Source of the DNA: Gammaproteobacteria bacterium
GTDB taxonomy: Bacteria; Pseudomonadota; Gammaproteobacteria; Pseudomonadales; Azotimanducaceae_A
Direction of reading: 5' to 3'
DNA: 6,791 bases
Assembly: GCA_012960755.1 (NCBI GenBank)
Contig: DUAT01000030.1
Coordinates: 1-6,791, forward strand
Shown here: in pieces, positions 1-6,371 of the stretch
Layout of the letters: the number at the start of each line of letters is the position of its first letter
Numbering within the stretch: position 1 is the first letter of the stretch
Notes under the pieces: generated by a model
What the model saw: only the letters and a program-made list of their open reading frames with translations
The model's database searches: none
Told to the model about the DNA's origin: nothing
Made by a program: the position numbers and the translations under genes

Positions 1-20
1 TCGTGTGAAGGTATTTCATA

Positions 21-60
21 ATTGTGTGTCTCGGTTAAGTGGAAACTGCTGATCGCCTGG
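21..60 (+). repeat. Left copy of 40-base direct repeat flanking the cassette
   Basis: This stretch matches 6372-6411 at 35 of 40 positions in the same orientation, with no gaps. The two longest shared blocks are CGGTTAAGTGGAAAC (32-46) and GCTGATCGCC (48-57). Similarity stops at both edges of the 40 bases. It lies outside any convincing gene. By recollection, the GTTAAGTGG and CTGATCGCC words resemble the terminal and subterminal repeats of some IS21-family insertion sequences. No transposase is present, so that assignment is inference. Confidence 0.8.
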
Positions 61-341
61 GCTACTTTCTGACTTCGATGCCTCTGCTGAACACGGAAAG
101 GACGATTCTAACGCCTGCTATAGTAGAAAAGTTCTTGATGTTCACTGCAACGACCAACTGCGGTATCACTCTCGTCATCCTACGTTTGAACCCGTTACTG
201 GCGCCAGGGTATTTTGGACCGAGGTCAAAAGCACCACAGTTGCAACGGGGCGTGGCGAGACAAAGGATAAACAACCGCTTGCCTCAAGGTAAACGACTTA
301 GAGATTGGAATCAATTTGAGCTATGTTTTTCCCAACTGACA
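61..341. other. Gene-free stretch, no recognised content
   Basis: No ORF here on either strand has a recognisable family, a good ribosome binding site or domain-like composition. The minus frame across about 62-274 and the plus frame across 39-539 both translate to sequence I cannot place. The latter also runs into the 3' end of potC on the opposite strand. The stretch follows the left repeat and may be decayed mobile-element or insertion-scar DNA. I see no tRNA, CRISPR array or further copy of the 40-base repeat in it. Confidence 0.5.
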
Positions 342-376
342 GAATCGGGGGGAAAATCAGGTCTGATTCCCCATTC
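342..376 (-). terminator. Stem-loop just downstream of potC (possible operon end)
   Basis: On the plus strand GGGGAAAATCAG (349-360) and CTGATTCCCC (363-372) pair as a strong stem with a two-base bulge and a very short loop. GAAT (342-345) and ATTC (373-376) extend it. It begins about 14 bases past the potC stop. A run of T does not follow on either strand, so it is not a textbook intrinsic terminator. It could be a 3' stabilising hairpin or act with Rho. Confidence 0.5.
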
Positions 377-389
377 TTACTATCCAGAG

Positions 390-1214
390 TCAACTTACTC
401 TTGCCCGTCGCCGATCACCTCGCATGAAGAACTGAGCGATTATCAAAAGACTGAGAGAGCCGACCAGTACCATGGTGCCGATAGCGTTAACCTCAGGCGT
501 GATGCCGCGGCGGATGGACGCAAAAATATAGACCGGTAGCGTAGTATTGGGCCCAGCAACGAAAAATGAGATGATGAAATCGTCAAAGCTGAAGGTAAAA
601 CTGAGCAGGAATCCAGCCAGGATGGCGGGGTAAATCTGCGGCAGGGTCACCTGGTAAAAGGTTCGCCACGGTGAGGCATACAAATCCATTGATGCCTCTA
701 TTAGGGTCCGGTCCATACCCGCGATACGGGCACGAACCATAATAATGACCAGCGACATGGTAAACAGCGTATGAGCTGCGATAACCGAGGCGTACCCCAT
801 GTGTAGTTTTGGCGGGGTATACCCCTGCGGCCACAACGAGGCCAGCAAGGGGTTAAGAAAATCAAATACTGTCACCAGGGCAACGAGCGTGGCAATACCG
901 ATCACGATTCCAGGGATCATGATCGAAATATAGATCAGCCCGTCCAGAAAAATCCTTAATGGGCCACTCATGCGCTGCAAAGCCAGCGCCGCCGCAGTCC
1001 CCATCAAACTGGAAAGAATCGCAACAATGCAGGCAATTTCAAGACTCGTAAAAAACGCATCGCCGACAAAAGGATTGGACAATGCTTTTCCATACCATTG
1101 GATGGAAAGCCCCCGTAACTCACTGGCATGACGCCCCGCATTAAAACTGAATAGAACAATGAGCCCGATAGGAATATAGAGAAACAGATAAACAACTGTG
1201 GCGTAAATGCGCAT
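390..1214 (-). CDS. potC: PotC-like inner-membrane permease of polyamine-type ABC importer
   Basis: This is the second membrane subunit of a Pot-type (binding-protein-dependent) ABC importer, 274 residues, the usual size for PotC. About six hydrophobic segments are visible (near residues 5-24, 55-80, 90-117, 140-161, 196-220 and 245-264). The cytoplasmic EAA loop that docks on the ATPase is at 173-192 (EASMDLYASP, then a conserved LP at 191-192). The normally near-invariant glycine of this loop is Tyr179, which may be a PotC subfamily trait. It starts at ATG 15 bases after the potB stop, with a GGATGG Shine-Dalgarno-like sequence upstream. It is the last gene of the potA-D-B-C operon, ends with TGA and is followed by a stem-loop. 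Substrate cannot be read from the permease. The family call is firm. Confidence 0.93.
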   Translation of the reverse strand: MRIYATVVYLFLYIPIGLIVLFSFNAGRHASELRGLSIQWYGKALSNPFVGDAFFTSLEIACIVAILSSLMGTAAALALQRMSGPLRIFLDGLIYISIMIPGIVIGIATLVALVTVFDFLNPLLASLWPQGYTPPKLHMGYASVIAAHTLFTMSLVIIMVRARIAGMDRTLIEASMDLYASPWRTFYQVTLPQIYPAILAGFLLSFTFSFDDFIISFFVAGPNTTLPVYIFASIRRGITPEVNAIGTMVLVGSLSLLIIAQFFMRGDRRRARVS

Positions 1215-1229
1215 GTTCAGACCATCCGT

Positions 1230-2099
1230 TTACATCAACGACTGGTCCGCACCAGTTTTATTCCGCATTGCCAGGCGCATATAAATACTTACCGTGATTA
1301 ACATGATAACTACCAGACTCACAGCCACTGCTGATCCGAATGGCCAATTACGGGACTGAAGGAATAAATCCACCATGGCATTGCCAATGAAAAAGACTTT
1401 GCCTCCCCCCAGAAACGCCGGAATCAGGAACTCCCCCATGAGTAGGATAAAAACCAGCATACATCCAGTAGCAATACCAGGCATGGAGAGCGGCAAGGTA
1501 ATTTGTAGAAATGTCTTAACAGGGCTCCCCCCTAAATCACTGGAAGCTTCTAGCAGTCTCTTATCTAGCTTCTCTAGGGAAACATAGATGGGAAACACCA
1601 TCAACGGAAGGTAGCCATATACGATTCCGATCAGCACCGCAGTTGGGGTGTTAATCAGGCGCACTCCCTCGATACCCACCCATTCCAGTATGGCGGGGAT
1701 ACCCCGGCCACCGAGGATATAAATCCAGGCATAGGTGCGAATTAGCAGGCTGGTCCAGAAAGGCACAATCACGAGCACGAGCAGGAACAGCTTAAAGCGG
1801 CGATCCACTTTCAAGGCCAGAAAATAGGCGAGCGGATAGGCCACAACCAGACTCATCAAAGTGCCAAGCGGCGCGTAAGTCAGCGTGTTCTGGAATGCCT
1901 TGAGTCGCGCCGGAAGATTGGCGTACTGCTCAAACGTAAAACCCCCGCCATAACCCCCTACCGCAGCCCGTTCCCCGAAACTGAAAATAAGAATGACGAT
2001 GAGAGGCATGATCAACATGATCAGAAACCACAGCGTGGCCGGCGCCAACAGTGCTGCCGTGCGCCAGCCACTCAAACGAACGTGCTCTCTAATCGCCAT
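1230..2099 (-). CDS. potB: PotB-like inner-membrane permease of polyamine-type ABC importer
   Basis: This is the first membrane subunit of the importer, about 289 residues with six hydrophobic segments (counted from the alternative TTG one codon upstream: near 14-41, 75-97, 105-127, 152-175, 211-233 and 257-278). The EAA loop EASSDLGGSP followed by LP (residues 185-204) retains the conserved glycine and contacts the PotA ATPase. Typical PotB words such as PFWTSLLIRTYAW (114-126) are present. Two adjacent start codons exist, TTG (2102-2100) and ATG (2099-2097). I prefer the ATG, since neither has a convincing Shine-Dalgarno. Translation may depend on coupling to potD, whose stop lies some 40 bases upstream. 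potC follows after 15 bases. Family assignment is firm; ligand is unknown. Confidence 0.93.
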   Translation of the reverse strand: MAIREHVRLSGWRTAALLAPATLWFLIMLIMPLIVILIFSFGERAAVGGYGGGFTFEQYANLPARLKAFQNTLTYAPLGTLMSLVVAYPLAYFLALKVDRRFKLFLLVLVIVPFWTSLLIRTYAWIYILGGRGIPAILEWVGIEGVRLINTPTAVLIGIVYGYLPLMVFPIYVSLEKLDKRLLEASSDLGGSPVKTFLQITLPLSMPGIATGCMLVFILLMGEFLIPAFLGGGKVFFIGNAMVDLFLQSRNWPFGSAVAVSLVVIMLITVSIYMRLAMRNKTGADQSLM

Positions 2100-2138
2100 C
2101 AAACATTTAAAAAAGGATGGCTAAACGGGTATTTTAGG

Positions 2139-3296
2139 TTAAGCCGATTTGAAACGGGCTATCAGTTCCGCGCGGTTCGGGTCGGTTAAGGTTTGCGCCG
2201 CCCCAAACTCGAGACCATTCATCAACTCTTCGGCTGGATGAAGAATCGGATCCGTGGCCAGCGCCTCAGGCTGTAATGCAATAGCGCGAGAATCAGTTGG
2301 GGCATAACCATGGGCCTCAGCATCGCGAGCCTGGACAGCGGGATCCTGCATATAGTCCAGGAACGCATAGGCTGCATCCAGATGGGGCGCGCCCACAGGG
2401 ATAGCATAGAAGTCGGTCCATATTTCCCCGCCGTCGGACGCAATCACGTATTGCATTTCAGGAAGATCATTGTGAAGTTGGGTCGCGTCCCCATTCCAGC
2501 AAATGGACATCCAGGCATCACCACTACGCATTCCAGGCTGATAATCAGAGGTGATTGCAAAGAGATGTGGTTTCGCATCAATGAGAACAGCTTCAGCTTC
2601 TGCCAATTCATTGGGGTCGATGGAATTAAATGAATGACCCAATGCGCAAAGAGCTGCACCTATGGTCGTCAGCTGATAGTCATGCACAATGGTATGCCCT
2701 GAGCCCTCACCTTTGGTCACGTCAAAGAAGTCCTTCCAGGATTTGGGGCCACTGGTAATCTTATTGCTGTTGACAATAAAACCGGTAGTACCCCAATTCT
2801 TAGGCACGCAATAGACTTTACCATTTACCATAGCAGGCCCGGCGAACTTGGGGTTATTCGCTGACGCGTCGTAGTTTGGTATCCGCGATAAATCAAGCTC
2901 CTGTATCAGATCAAGTTCTACGTAGTTCGAAATTGTGTAGTTGGTCGGCACAAAGACATCCCAGCCCGTACCACCCGCCTGAAGCTTGGCCAGCATTTCT
3001 TCGTTAGACCCAAACGCATTGACCTGGATATTGACCCCGGTGTCCGCGGTGAACTCATCTAGATTAGCCTGGTTCCAGTAGTTCGGCCAGGTAGAGAACA
3101 CCAGACGATCACCCAGCTCTGAAGCCCAGGATTTTTGCGGGATCAGACTGGGTATCGCTGTACCCAAAACTGCGGTTGCCATTCCCAGCCCCGTAACACC
3201 CAGAAACTCTCGCCGGGTAATCGATCCTCGTTTGTAGCGCCACAGTTGATGCATCAACTCCTTGCTGGTAATTTGTTTATCTGAATTTTTTGACAT
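2139..3296 (-). CDS. potD: PotD/PotF-like periplasmic binding protein with Tat signal
   Basis: This is the solute-binding subunit of the importer, 385 residues. The N-terminus is a Tat signal: TRREFLG at 27-33, a hydrophobic stretch to about 52, and a likely cleavage after SWA (58), so it is exported folded. The rest follows E. coli PotD by eye. Conserved equivalents of ligand contacts are Trp70/Tyr73 (PotD W34/Y37), Thr118/Tyr120 (S83/Y85), Asp206 (D168), Trp267 (W229), Trp293/Asp295 (W255/D257) and Tyr331 (Y293). PotD Glu171 aligns with Leu209 and Gln327 with Phe364, so the ligand may differ from spermidine. The ATG is well supported by AGAGGAG (3310-3304) seven bases upstream, the strongest ribosome site of the operon. 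It is the second gene of the operon, 42 bases after potA. Confidence 0.92.
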   Translation of the reverse strand: MSKNSDKQITSKELMHQLWRYKRGSITRREFLGVTGLGMATAVLGTAIPSLIPQKSWASELGDRLVFSTWPNYWNQANLDEFTADTGVNIQVNAFGSNEEMLAKLQAGGTGWDVFVPTNYTISNYVELDLIQELDLSRIPNYDASANNPKFAGPAMVNGKVYCVPKNWGTTGFIVNSNKITSGPKSWKDFFDVTKGEGSGHTIVHDYQLTTIGAALCALGHSFNSIDPNELAEAEAVLIDAKPHLFAITSDYQPGMRSGDAWMSICWNGDATQLHNDLPEMQYVIASDGGEIWTDFYAIPVGAPHLDAAYAFLDYMQDPAVQARDAEAHGYAPTDSRAIALQPEALATDPILHPAEELMNGLEFGAAQTLTDPNRAELIARFKSA

Positions 3297-3303
3297 AAGT
3301 ATG

Positions 3304-3310
3304 CTCCTCT
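3304..3310 (-). promoter_or_regulatory. Strong ribosome binding site of potD
   Basis: On the minus strand AGAGGAG stands seven bases before the potD ATG. It is clearly better than the ribosome sites of potA, potB or potC. This fits the need for many binding-protein molecules per transporter and fixes the potD start. Confidence 0.75.
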
Positions 3311-3317
3311 GGGTTGT

Positions 3318-3331
3318 CTAACGGACGTTAG
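3318..3331 (-). promoter_or_regulatory. Palindrome in the potA-potD gap
   Basis: CTAACGGACGTTAG has six-base arms (CTAACG/CGTTAG) around a GA centre and lies in the 42-base spacer between potA and potD, just upstream of the potD ribosome site. As RNA it is a small hairpin that could mark a processing point giving more potD than potA message. As DNA it could be a protein-binding dyad. Both are inference. Confidence 0.35.
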
Positions 3332-3338
3332 GTTTATC

Positions 3339-4463
3339 TCATTCATCATCAGCCAGAATCAGGGTTGCGTCCCGACTCCAGCCGACAAATACGACTTCGT
3401 TGGTCTCAAACGGTATTTGGTTTAGTTCGTTATGACGGAATGAAAGCGCGAGAAAATTCCCGAGCCGTTCGTCATGCAGCAAGTATTCAACCTGCTCACC
3501 TAGAAAGATACGGTTCACAATCCGTGCCCTAGACTTGATGACACTGTCCTCAGGAATACTGGTCTCATCCCGCGTAAGCACTAATTGCTCAGGGCGCACG
3601 CTGATGCAGACCTTGTCTCCGCTCTTGTGAGGGTGAACGCTTTTGCTGTTGTTGAGAGATACCGCGATACCACATTTGAGTCGGATCTCGATTTGCCTGG
3701 TATCAACCTGTTCGACTACACCGTCAAAAAAGTTAGATTTGCCTACAAAATCCGCCACGTATCTGGTGTGGGGTCGATCATAGAGATCCAAAGGGCTGCC
3801 GATTTGCGCAATCTCTCCTTCGCGCATAATGCATACTCGGTCACTCATTGAAAGCGCCTCTTCCTGATCGTGAGTAACCAATATAAAAGTGATGCCTACA
3901 TTGCGTTGCAGATTCTGCAACTCGATCTGCATTTCCCGGCGCAACTTTCGATCAAGCGCGGCCAATGGCTCATCCAATAACAGCACCTTGGGTTTGTTAA
4001 TTAGCGCCCGAGCAAGTGCGACTCGTTGTTGCTGTCCGCCGGATAGTTCCCACGTGTGTCGCAGACCGTATCCCGACAATCGCACAAGTTCGAGTACTTG
4101 GTGAACTCGATGGTCAATCTCGCGCTTTGTTGGCTTGGGTGACTGTTGCTTGAGTCCATAAGCCACATTGTTTTCAACATTCAGGTGGGGAAATAAAGCG
4201 TAGTGTTGGAACACCATGTTGACGGGGCGGTTGTAGGCGGGCACGTTGTTAACACATGCCCCTTCAAGATAAACCTCCCCTTCGCTGGGCTGCTCAAATC
4301 CAGCAATCATTCTCAATGATGTCGTCTTTCCGCACCCGGATGGGCCCAAGAATGACAAGAATTCTCCTGACGCTACATCGAGATTCAGATTGCGCGCTGC
4401 GGTGATTTCACCGTAGCGCTTAGAAACATTTCTAAATTGAGTAACAGATGTCATCGGCTGCAA
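3339..4463 (-). CDS. potA: PotA-like ATPase of polyamine-type ABC importer
   Basis: This is the cytoplasmic ATP-hydrolysing subunit that powers the PotBC permease, 374 residues, normal for PotA. All ABC motifs are intact: Walker A GPSGCGKT (40-47), Q-loop Gln86, signature LSGGQ (140-144), Walker B LLLDEP (161-166) and switch His198. After about residue 240 comes the C-terminal TOBE-type regulatory domain found in PotA/MalK/FbpC-type ATPases. The start given is TTG (4463-4461), because AGG on the minus strand (4473-4471) lies seven bases before it. An in-frame ATG (4454-4452) three codons later has no suitably spaced ribosome site but cannot be excluded. It is the first gene of the operon, reading away from the divergent regulator. 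It ends in TGA 42 bases before potD. Confidence 0.95.
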   Translation of the reverse strand: MQPMTSVTQFRNVSKRYGEITAARNLNLDVASGEFLSFLGPSGCGKTTSLRMIAGFEQPSEGEVYLEGACVNNVPAYNRPVNMVFQHYALFPHLNVENNVAYGLKQQSPKPTKREIDHRVHQVLELVRLSGYGLRHTWELSGGQQQRVALARALINKPKVLLLDEPLAALDRKLRREMQIELQNLQRNVGITFILVTHDQEEALSMSDRVCIMREGEIAQIGSPLDLYDRPHTRYVADFVGKSNFFDGVVEQVDTRQIEIRLKCGIAVSLNNSKSVHPHKSGDKVCISVRPEQLVLTRDETSIPEDSVIKSRARIVNRIFLGEQVEYLLHDERLGNFLALSFRHNELNQIPFETNEVVFVGWSRDATLILADDE

Positions 4464-4472
4464 AAAGATACC

Positions 4473-4478
4473 TAGCTA
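4473..4478. promoter_or_regulatory. TAGCTA palindrome next to potA start
   Basis: A perfect six-base palindrome, TAGCTA, repeated at 4515-4520. The two centres are 42 bases apart, close to four helical turns. It overlaps the weak ribosome site of potA, so the match may reflect chance. It is listed as a possible half of a regulator-binding array. Confidence 0.25.
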
Positions 4479-4513
4479 TGCCTTGAAACCCCGTTTGGCC
4501 TGATAATTCGCCT

Positions 4514-4521
4514 GTAGCTAC
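4514..4521. promoter_or_regulatory. GTAGCTAC palindrome in the divergent region
   Basis: A perfect eight-base palindrome. Its centre is about 20.5 bases (two helical turns) from the centre of the AATAGT-AGC-ACTATT dyad, and both contain the word GTAGC. It is a candidate operator element for the neighbouring GerE-type regulator. Confidence 0.3.
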
Positions 4522-4530
4522 CTACCTCAC

Positions 4531-4545
4531 AATAGTAGCACTATT
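4531..4545. promoter_or_regulatory. Perfect dyad AATAGT-AGC-ACTATT, candidate operator
   Basis: Two exact six-base arms around a three-base centre, placed between the two divergent genes. Size and symmetry suit a dimeric helix-turn-helix protein. A T-rich tract (4543-4554) follows on the plus strand, so a weak AT-only hairpin terminator is an alternative. No plus-strand gene lies upstream to be terminated, so an operator is preferred. Confidence 0.4.
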
Positions 4546-4565
4546 TTATTTTTTATGCCCTGTGT

Positions 4566-4592
4566 GGTATATATTTAGACCAAATTAGTCAA
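4566..4592 (-). promoter_or_regulatory. Possible promoter for potADBC
   Basis: On the minus strand TTGACT (4592-4587) is a five-of-six match to the -35 consensus and is followed 15 bases later by TATACC (4571-4566). The spacing is short, so this is a weak or activator-dependent sigma-70 promoter at best. It would leave a leader of about 95-100 bases before potA, containing the dyads. Confidence 0.3.
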
Positions 4593-4603
4593 AAAGCCAC
4601 CAA

Positions 4604-4614
4604 CGGAACGAGGA
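4604..4614 (+). promoter_or_regulatory. Ribosome binding sequences that bear on the regulator start
   Basis: AGGA (4611-4614) touches the ATG at 4615 directly, too close to serve it, but lies six bases before an in-frame GTG at 4621. The weaker CGGA (4604-4607) is seven bases before the ATG. The protein may therefore start at ATG 4615 or GTG 4621, a difference of two residues. Confidence 0.45.
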
Positions 4615-5478
4615 ATGCCGGTGAAGTTGCGAGCAAGAAACCCTGTGAAGAAAGCTACCGCAACCGCCTTAAGCAACCCGGTTTGGGAAGAATTGTTATC
4701 AATTTCCATTGATGCCATCGGTGGAGATCATTTCCACGACCACCTGATTTTTGCCCTGCGAAAGCTGGCGCCGATAGACCACTCGGTGGTCTTCAGTTAT
4801 TACAAAGAAGAAATTCCACTCTGCTTGGCGCATACCTACTCGGCAAAACAACAGGTAATCTTTGTTGATGACTACGTTCGCGGGCCCTACCTTCTGGACC
4901 CATTTTTCAAAGCAAGCACTCGACATGTGACATGCGGACTTTACCGGCTTCGGGATATCGCACCAGATCGTTTTTATCAAAGTGAATACTATCGGTCCTA
5001 CTACGTCCGGACCGGATTGGCCGAAGAGATTTGCTACCTCTTCTACTTGCCTGAGGGGCCTGCAGCAGTTATCTCCCTGATGCGCTTGCAGGAGAACTCC
5101 CGGTTTTCCGCCCGGGAGTTCCGGCTCCTCGAAAAAGTCTCACCCATCGTAATCAGTATGGCGCGCCGGCAGTGGCAGCAAGTGTCGCGCGAGTTCAGTA
5201 CGGCACCCCATACAGGAAACCTACCAGACGACCACTCGCTGATCGAAAAAACCGTAGGAGAACTCTTCAGTAATCGCATTACCAGAAGAGAATCCCAAGT
5301 AATCGCCCAGGTACTGGAAGGTTACTCGTCAGAGGCCATAGCCAAATCTCTCGGAATTGCCGCCGGGACAGTACGGATACACCGAAGAAATATTTACGCC
5401 AAACTCAATATTTCATCGCAACAGCAGTTGTTCTCGATTTTTTTCAAGAAGATAACGAGTGTTCACGGAACACCTTAG
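4615..5478 (+). CDS. LuxR/GerE-type transcriptional regulator
   Basis: A probable DNA-binding transcription factor of 287 residues. The C-terminus (about 218-278) is a GerE/LuxR helix-turn-helix: ITRRESQVIAQVLEGYSSE, then IAKSLGIAAGTVRIHRRNIY and AKLNIS, which carries the family's RE, G, IA, TV.H and KL signature positions. The N-terminal 200 residues are an uncharacterised, GAF-like-sized sensor region with many aromatics (for example RFYQSEYYRSYYVRTG, 119-134). I see no receiver-domain phosphorylation pattern and no clear homoserine-lactone pocket, so the signal is unknown. It is divergent from the transporter operon and 63 bases ahead of the SDR gene in the same direction, so it probably controls one or both and may sense the transported compound. 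The GerE call is firm; the sensor role is inferred. Confidence 0.88.
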   Translation: MPVKLRARNPVKKATATALSNPVWEELLSISIDAIGGDHFHDHLIFALRKLAPIDHSVVFSYYKEEIPLCLAHTYSAKQQVIFVDDYVRGPYLLDPFFKASTRHVTCGLYRLRDIAPDRFYQSEYYRSYYVRTGLAEEICYLFYLPEGPAAVISLMRLQENSRFSAREFRLLEKVSPIVISMARRQWQQVSREFSTAPHTGNLPDDHSLIEKTVGELFSNRITRRESQVIAQVLEGYSSEAIAKSLGIAAGTVRIHRRNIYAKLNISSQQQLFSIFFKKITSVHGTP

Positions 5479-5503
5479 GATTCACACTTCATGGAGTTAT
5501 AAA
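5475..5503 (+). promoter_or_regulatory. Weak possible promoter upstream of the SDR gene
   Basis: TATAAA (5498-5503) is a good -10-like hexamer. TTAGGA, 17 bases upstream (5475-5480), is only a half match to a -35 and overlaps the regulator's stop codon. It may allow SDR expression apart from the regulator. Co-transcription is equally plausible given the 63-base gap. Confidence 0.25.
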
Positions 5504-5541
5504 TAGCAATTGTGACGGACTAATTTAAGCCGGAGAGATTC

Positions 5542-6351
5542 ATGGCAAGTACAACCTCAAATCAACAATCAACCACCGGAAACGGCGTACGCCTGGCCGG
5601 CAAAAAAGCGATCATTACCGGCGGTGCGGCAGGCATGGGACGAGCCACCTCCTTAGCCTTCGCCAACGAAGGCGCCTCGGTAACCATTTTTGACATTCAA
5701 AAAGAAGCGGGCGAAGAAGTCGCTGAGTTGATCAAGGCTAACGGGGGATCAGCCCGCTTTATCGAAGTAGACCTGTCCCATACGGATCAAGTCGACCGGG
5801 CGTTTGACGAAGTAGCCGATCAAATAGGTCCCTACGATGTGTTGTTTAATCATGCAGGTACGATAATTGTAAAGGCGCTTCACGAAACGACTCCCGAAGA
5901 ATACGATCGCTTGATGGCGATCAACGTCAGATCCGCCTTTCTGGTCTGCCGGCGAGCGGTTAAGGAAATGAGCGACAATGGTGGCGGTTCAATCATCATT
6001 ACAGGCTCGATCGCCTCAGAATTAGGTTACCCATTGGAATCCGTATACTGCATGACCAAAGGCGCAGTTCTACAGCTTGCGCGCACCATTTCAGCAGAAT
6101 ACCGTGACCAGGGAATCCGGTGTAACGCGGTATGTCCTGGCTTTGTGAAAACAGCTCATGGTCTGCGGGAAATCAGTGAATTGGATGCTGCCGGCCAAGA
6201 ATGGGAAGAAGGTGCCCTGGCTGATGCCCAGGGACGAATATGTGAACCCGAAGAGGTTGCCGCTGCCGTCGTCTTTCTAGCGTCGGATGAGTCCAGCTTT
6301 ATCACTGGTAATGCCCTTTATGTTGACAATGGTTGGTACGCTAAAGGGTAG
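5542..6351 (+). CDS. Short-chain dehydrogenase/reductase (SDR), probably NAD-dependent
   Basis: A cytoplasmic classical SDR of 269 residues, predicted to oxidise an alcohol or reduce a carbonyl. Visible motifs are the cofactor loop TGGAAGMG (26-33), NHAG (103-106, a variant of NNAG), Asn128, Ser156, Tyr169 and Lys173 (YCMTK), so the Asn-Ser-Tyr-Lys tetrad is complete. NAVCPGFVKT (195-204) is the usual segment after the active site. Asp51 at the end of the second strand (VTIFDI) favours NAD(H) over NADP(H). About 18 Ser/Thr/Asn/Gln-rich residues precede the fold. The ATG is supported by GGAG (5532-5535) six bases upstream. It follows the regulator on the same strand and is the last gene before the right repeat. 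The substrate cannot be named. The context suggests an imported hydroxylated or amino-alcohol compound or its metabolite. Confidence 0.92.
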   Translation: MASTTSNQQSTTGNGVRLAGKKAIITGGAAGMGRATSLAFANEGASVTIFDIQKEAGEEVAELIKANGGSARFIEVDLSHTDQVDRAFDEVADQIGPYDVLFNHAGTIIVKALHETTPEEYDRLMAINVRSAFLVCRRAVKEMSDNGGGSIIITGSIASELGYPLESVYCMTKGAVLQLARTISAEYRDQGIRCNAVCPGFVKTAHGLREISELDAAGQEWEEGALADAQGRICEPEEVAAAVVFLASDESSFITGNALYVDNGWYAKG

Positions 6352-6371
6352 TCCACTTGGGTCTAAAATGC

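Larger units (their letters stand above)
4464..4614. promoter_or_regulatory. Divergent control region between transporter operon and regulator
   Basis: This 151-base, partly AT-rich intergenic region must hold the promoters of both the minus-strand potADBC operon and the plus-strand regulator-SDR unit. It contains two TAGCTA words, a 15-base perfect dyad at 4531-4545 and an imperfect 13-base dyad at 4578-4590 (GAC-N-AAATT-N-GTC). The neighbouring GerE-type regulator is the natural candidate to bind here, by analogy with divergently placed regulators. No promoter is a strong consensus match, which is compatible with an activator-dependent system. Confidence 0.6.

Noticed and set aside
62..274. 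70-codon open frame on the minus strand after the left repeat
   Set aside because: No family resemblance, no ribosome site and low-quality composition. I compared it with the missing C-terminal half of the AEP-type binding protein from memory and saw no match.
39..539. 166-codon open frame on the plus strand
   Set aside because: It has no recognisable family or ribosome site, begins inside the repeat, and its last 150 bases are the opposite strand of potC.
4496..4511. Sigma-54-like promoter (TGGCC ... TTCGC)
   Set aside because: The GG and GC elements are 11 bases apart instead of the required 10, and no sigma-54 activator domain is encoded here.
4555..4578. Seven-codon ORF upstream of the regulator, possible leader peptide
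   Set aside because: It has no Shine-Dalgarno, no run of one amino acid and no associated attenuator pairing. It is likely chance.
4615..5478. Quorum-sensing (acyl-homoserine lactone) LuxR
   Set aside because: It is longer than usual for that group, its N-terminal region lacks the familiar pocket pattern, and no LuxI-type synthase is nearby. Only the GerE DNA-binding domain is shared.
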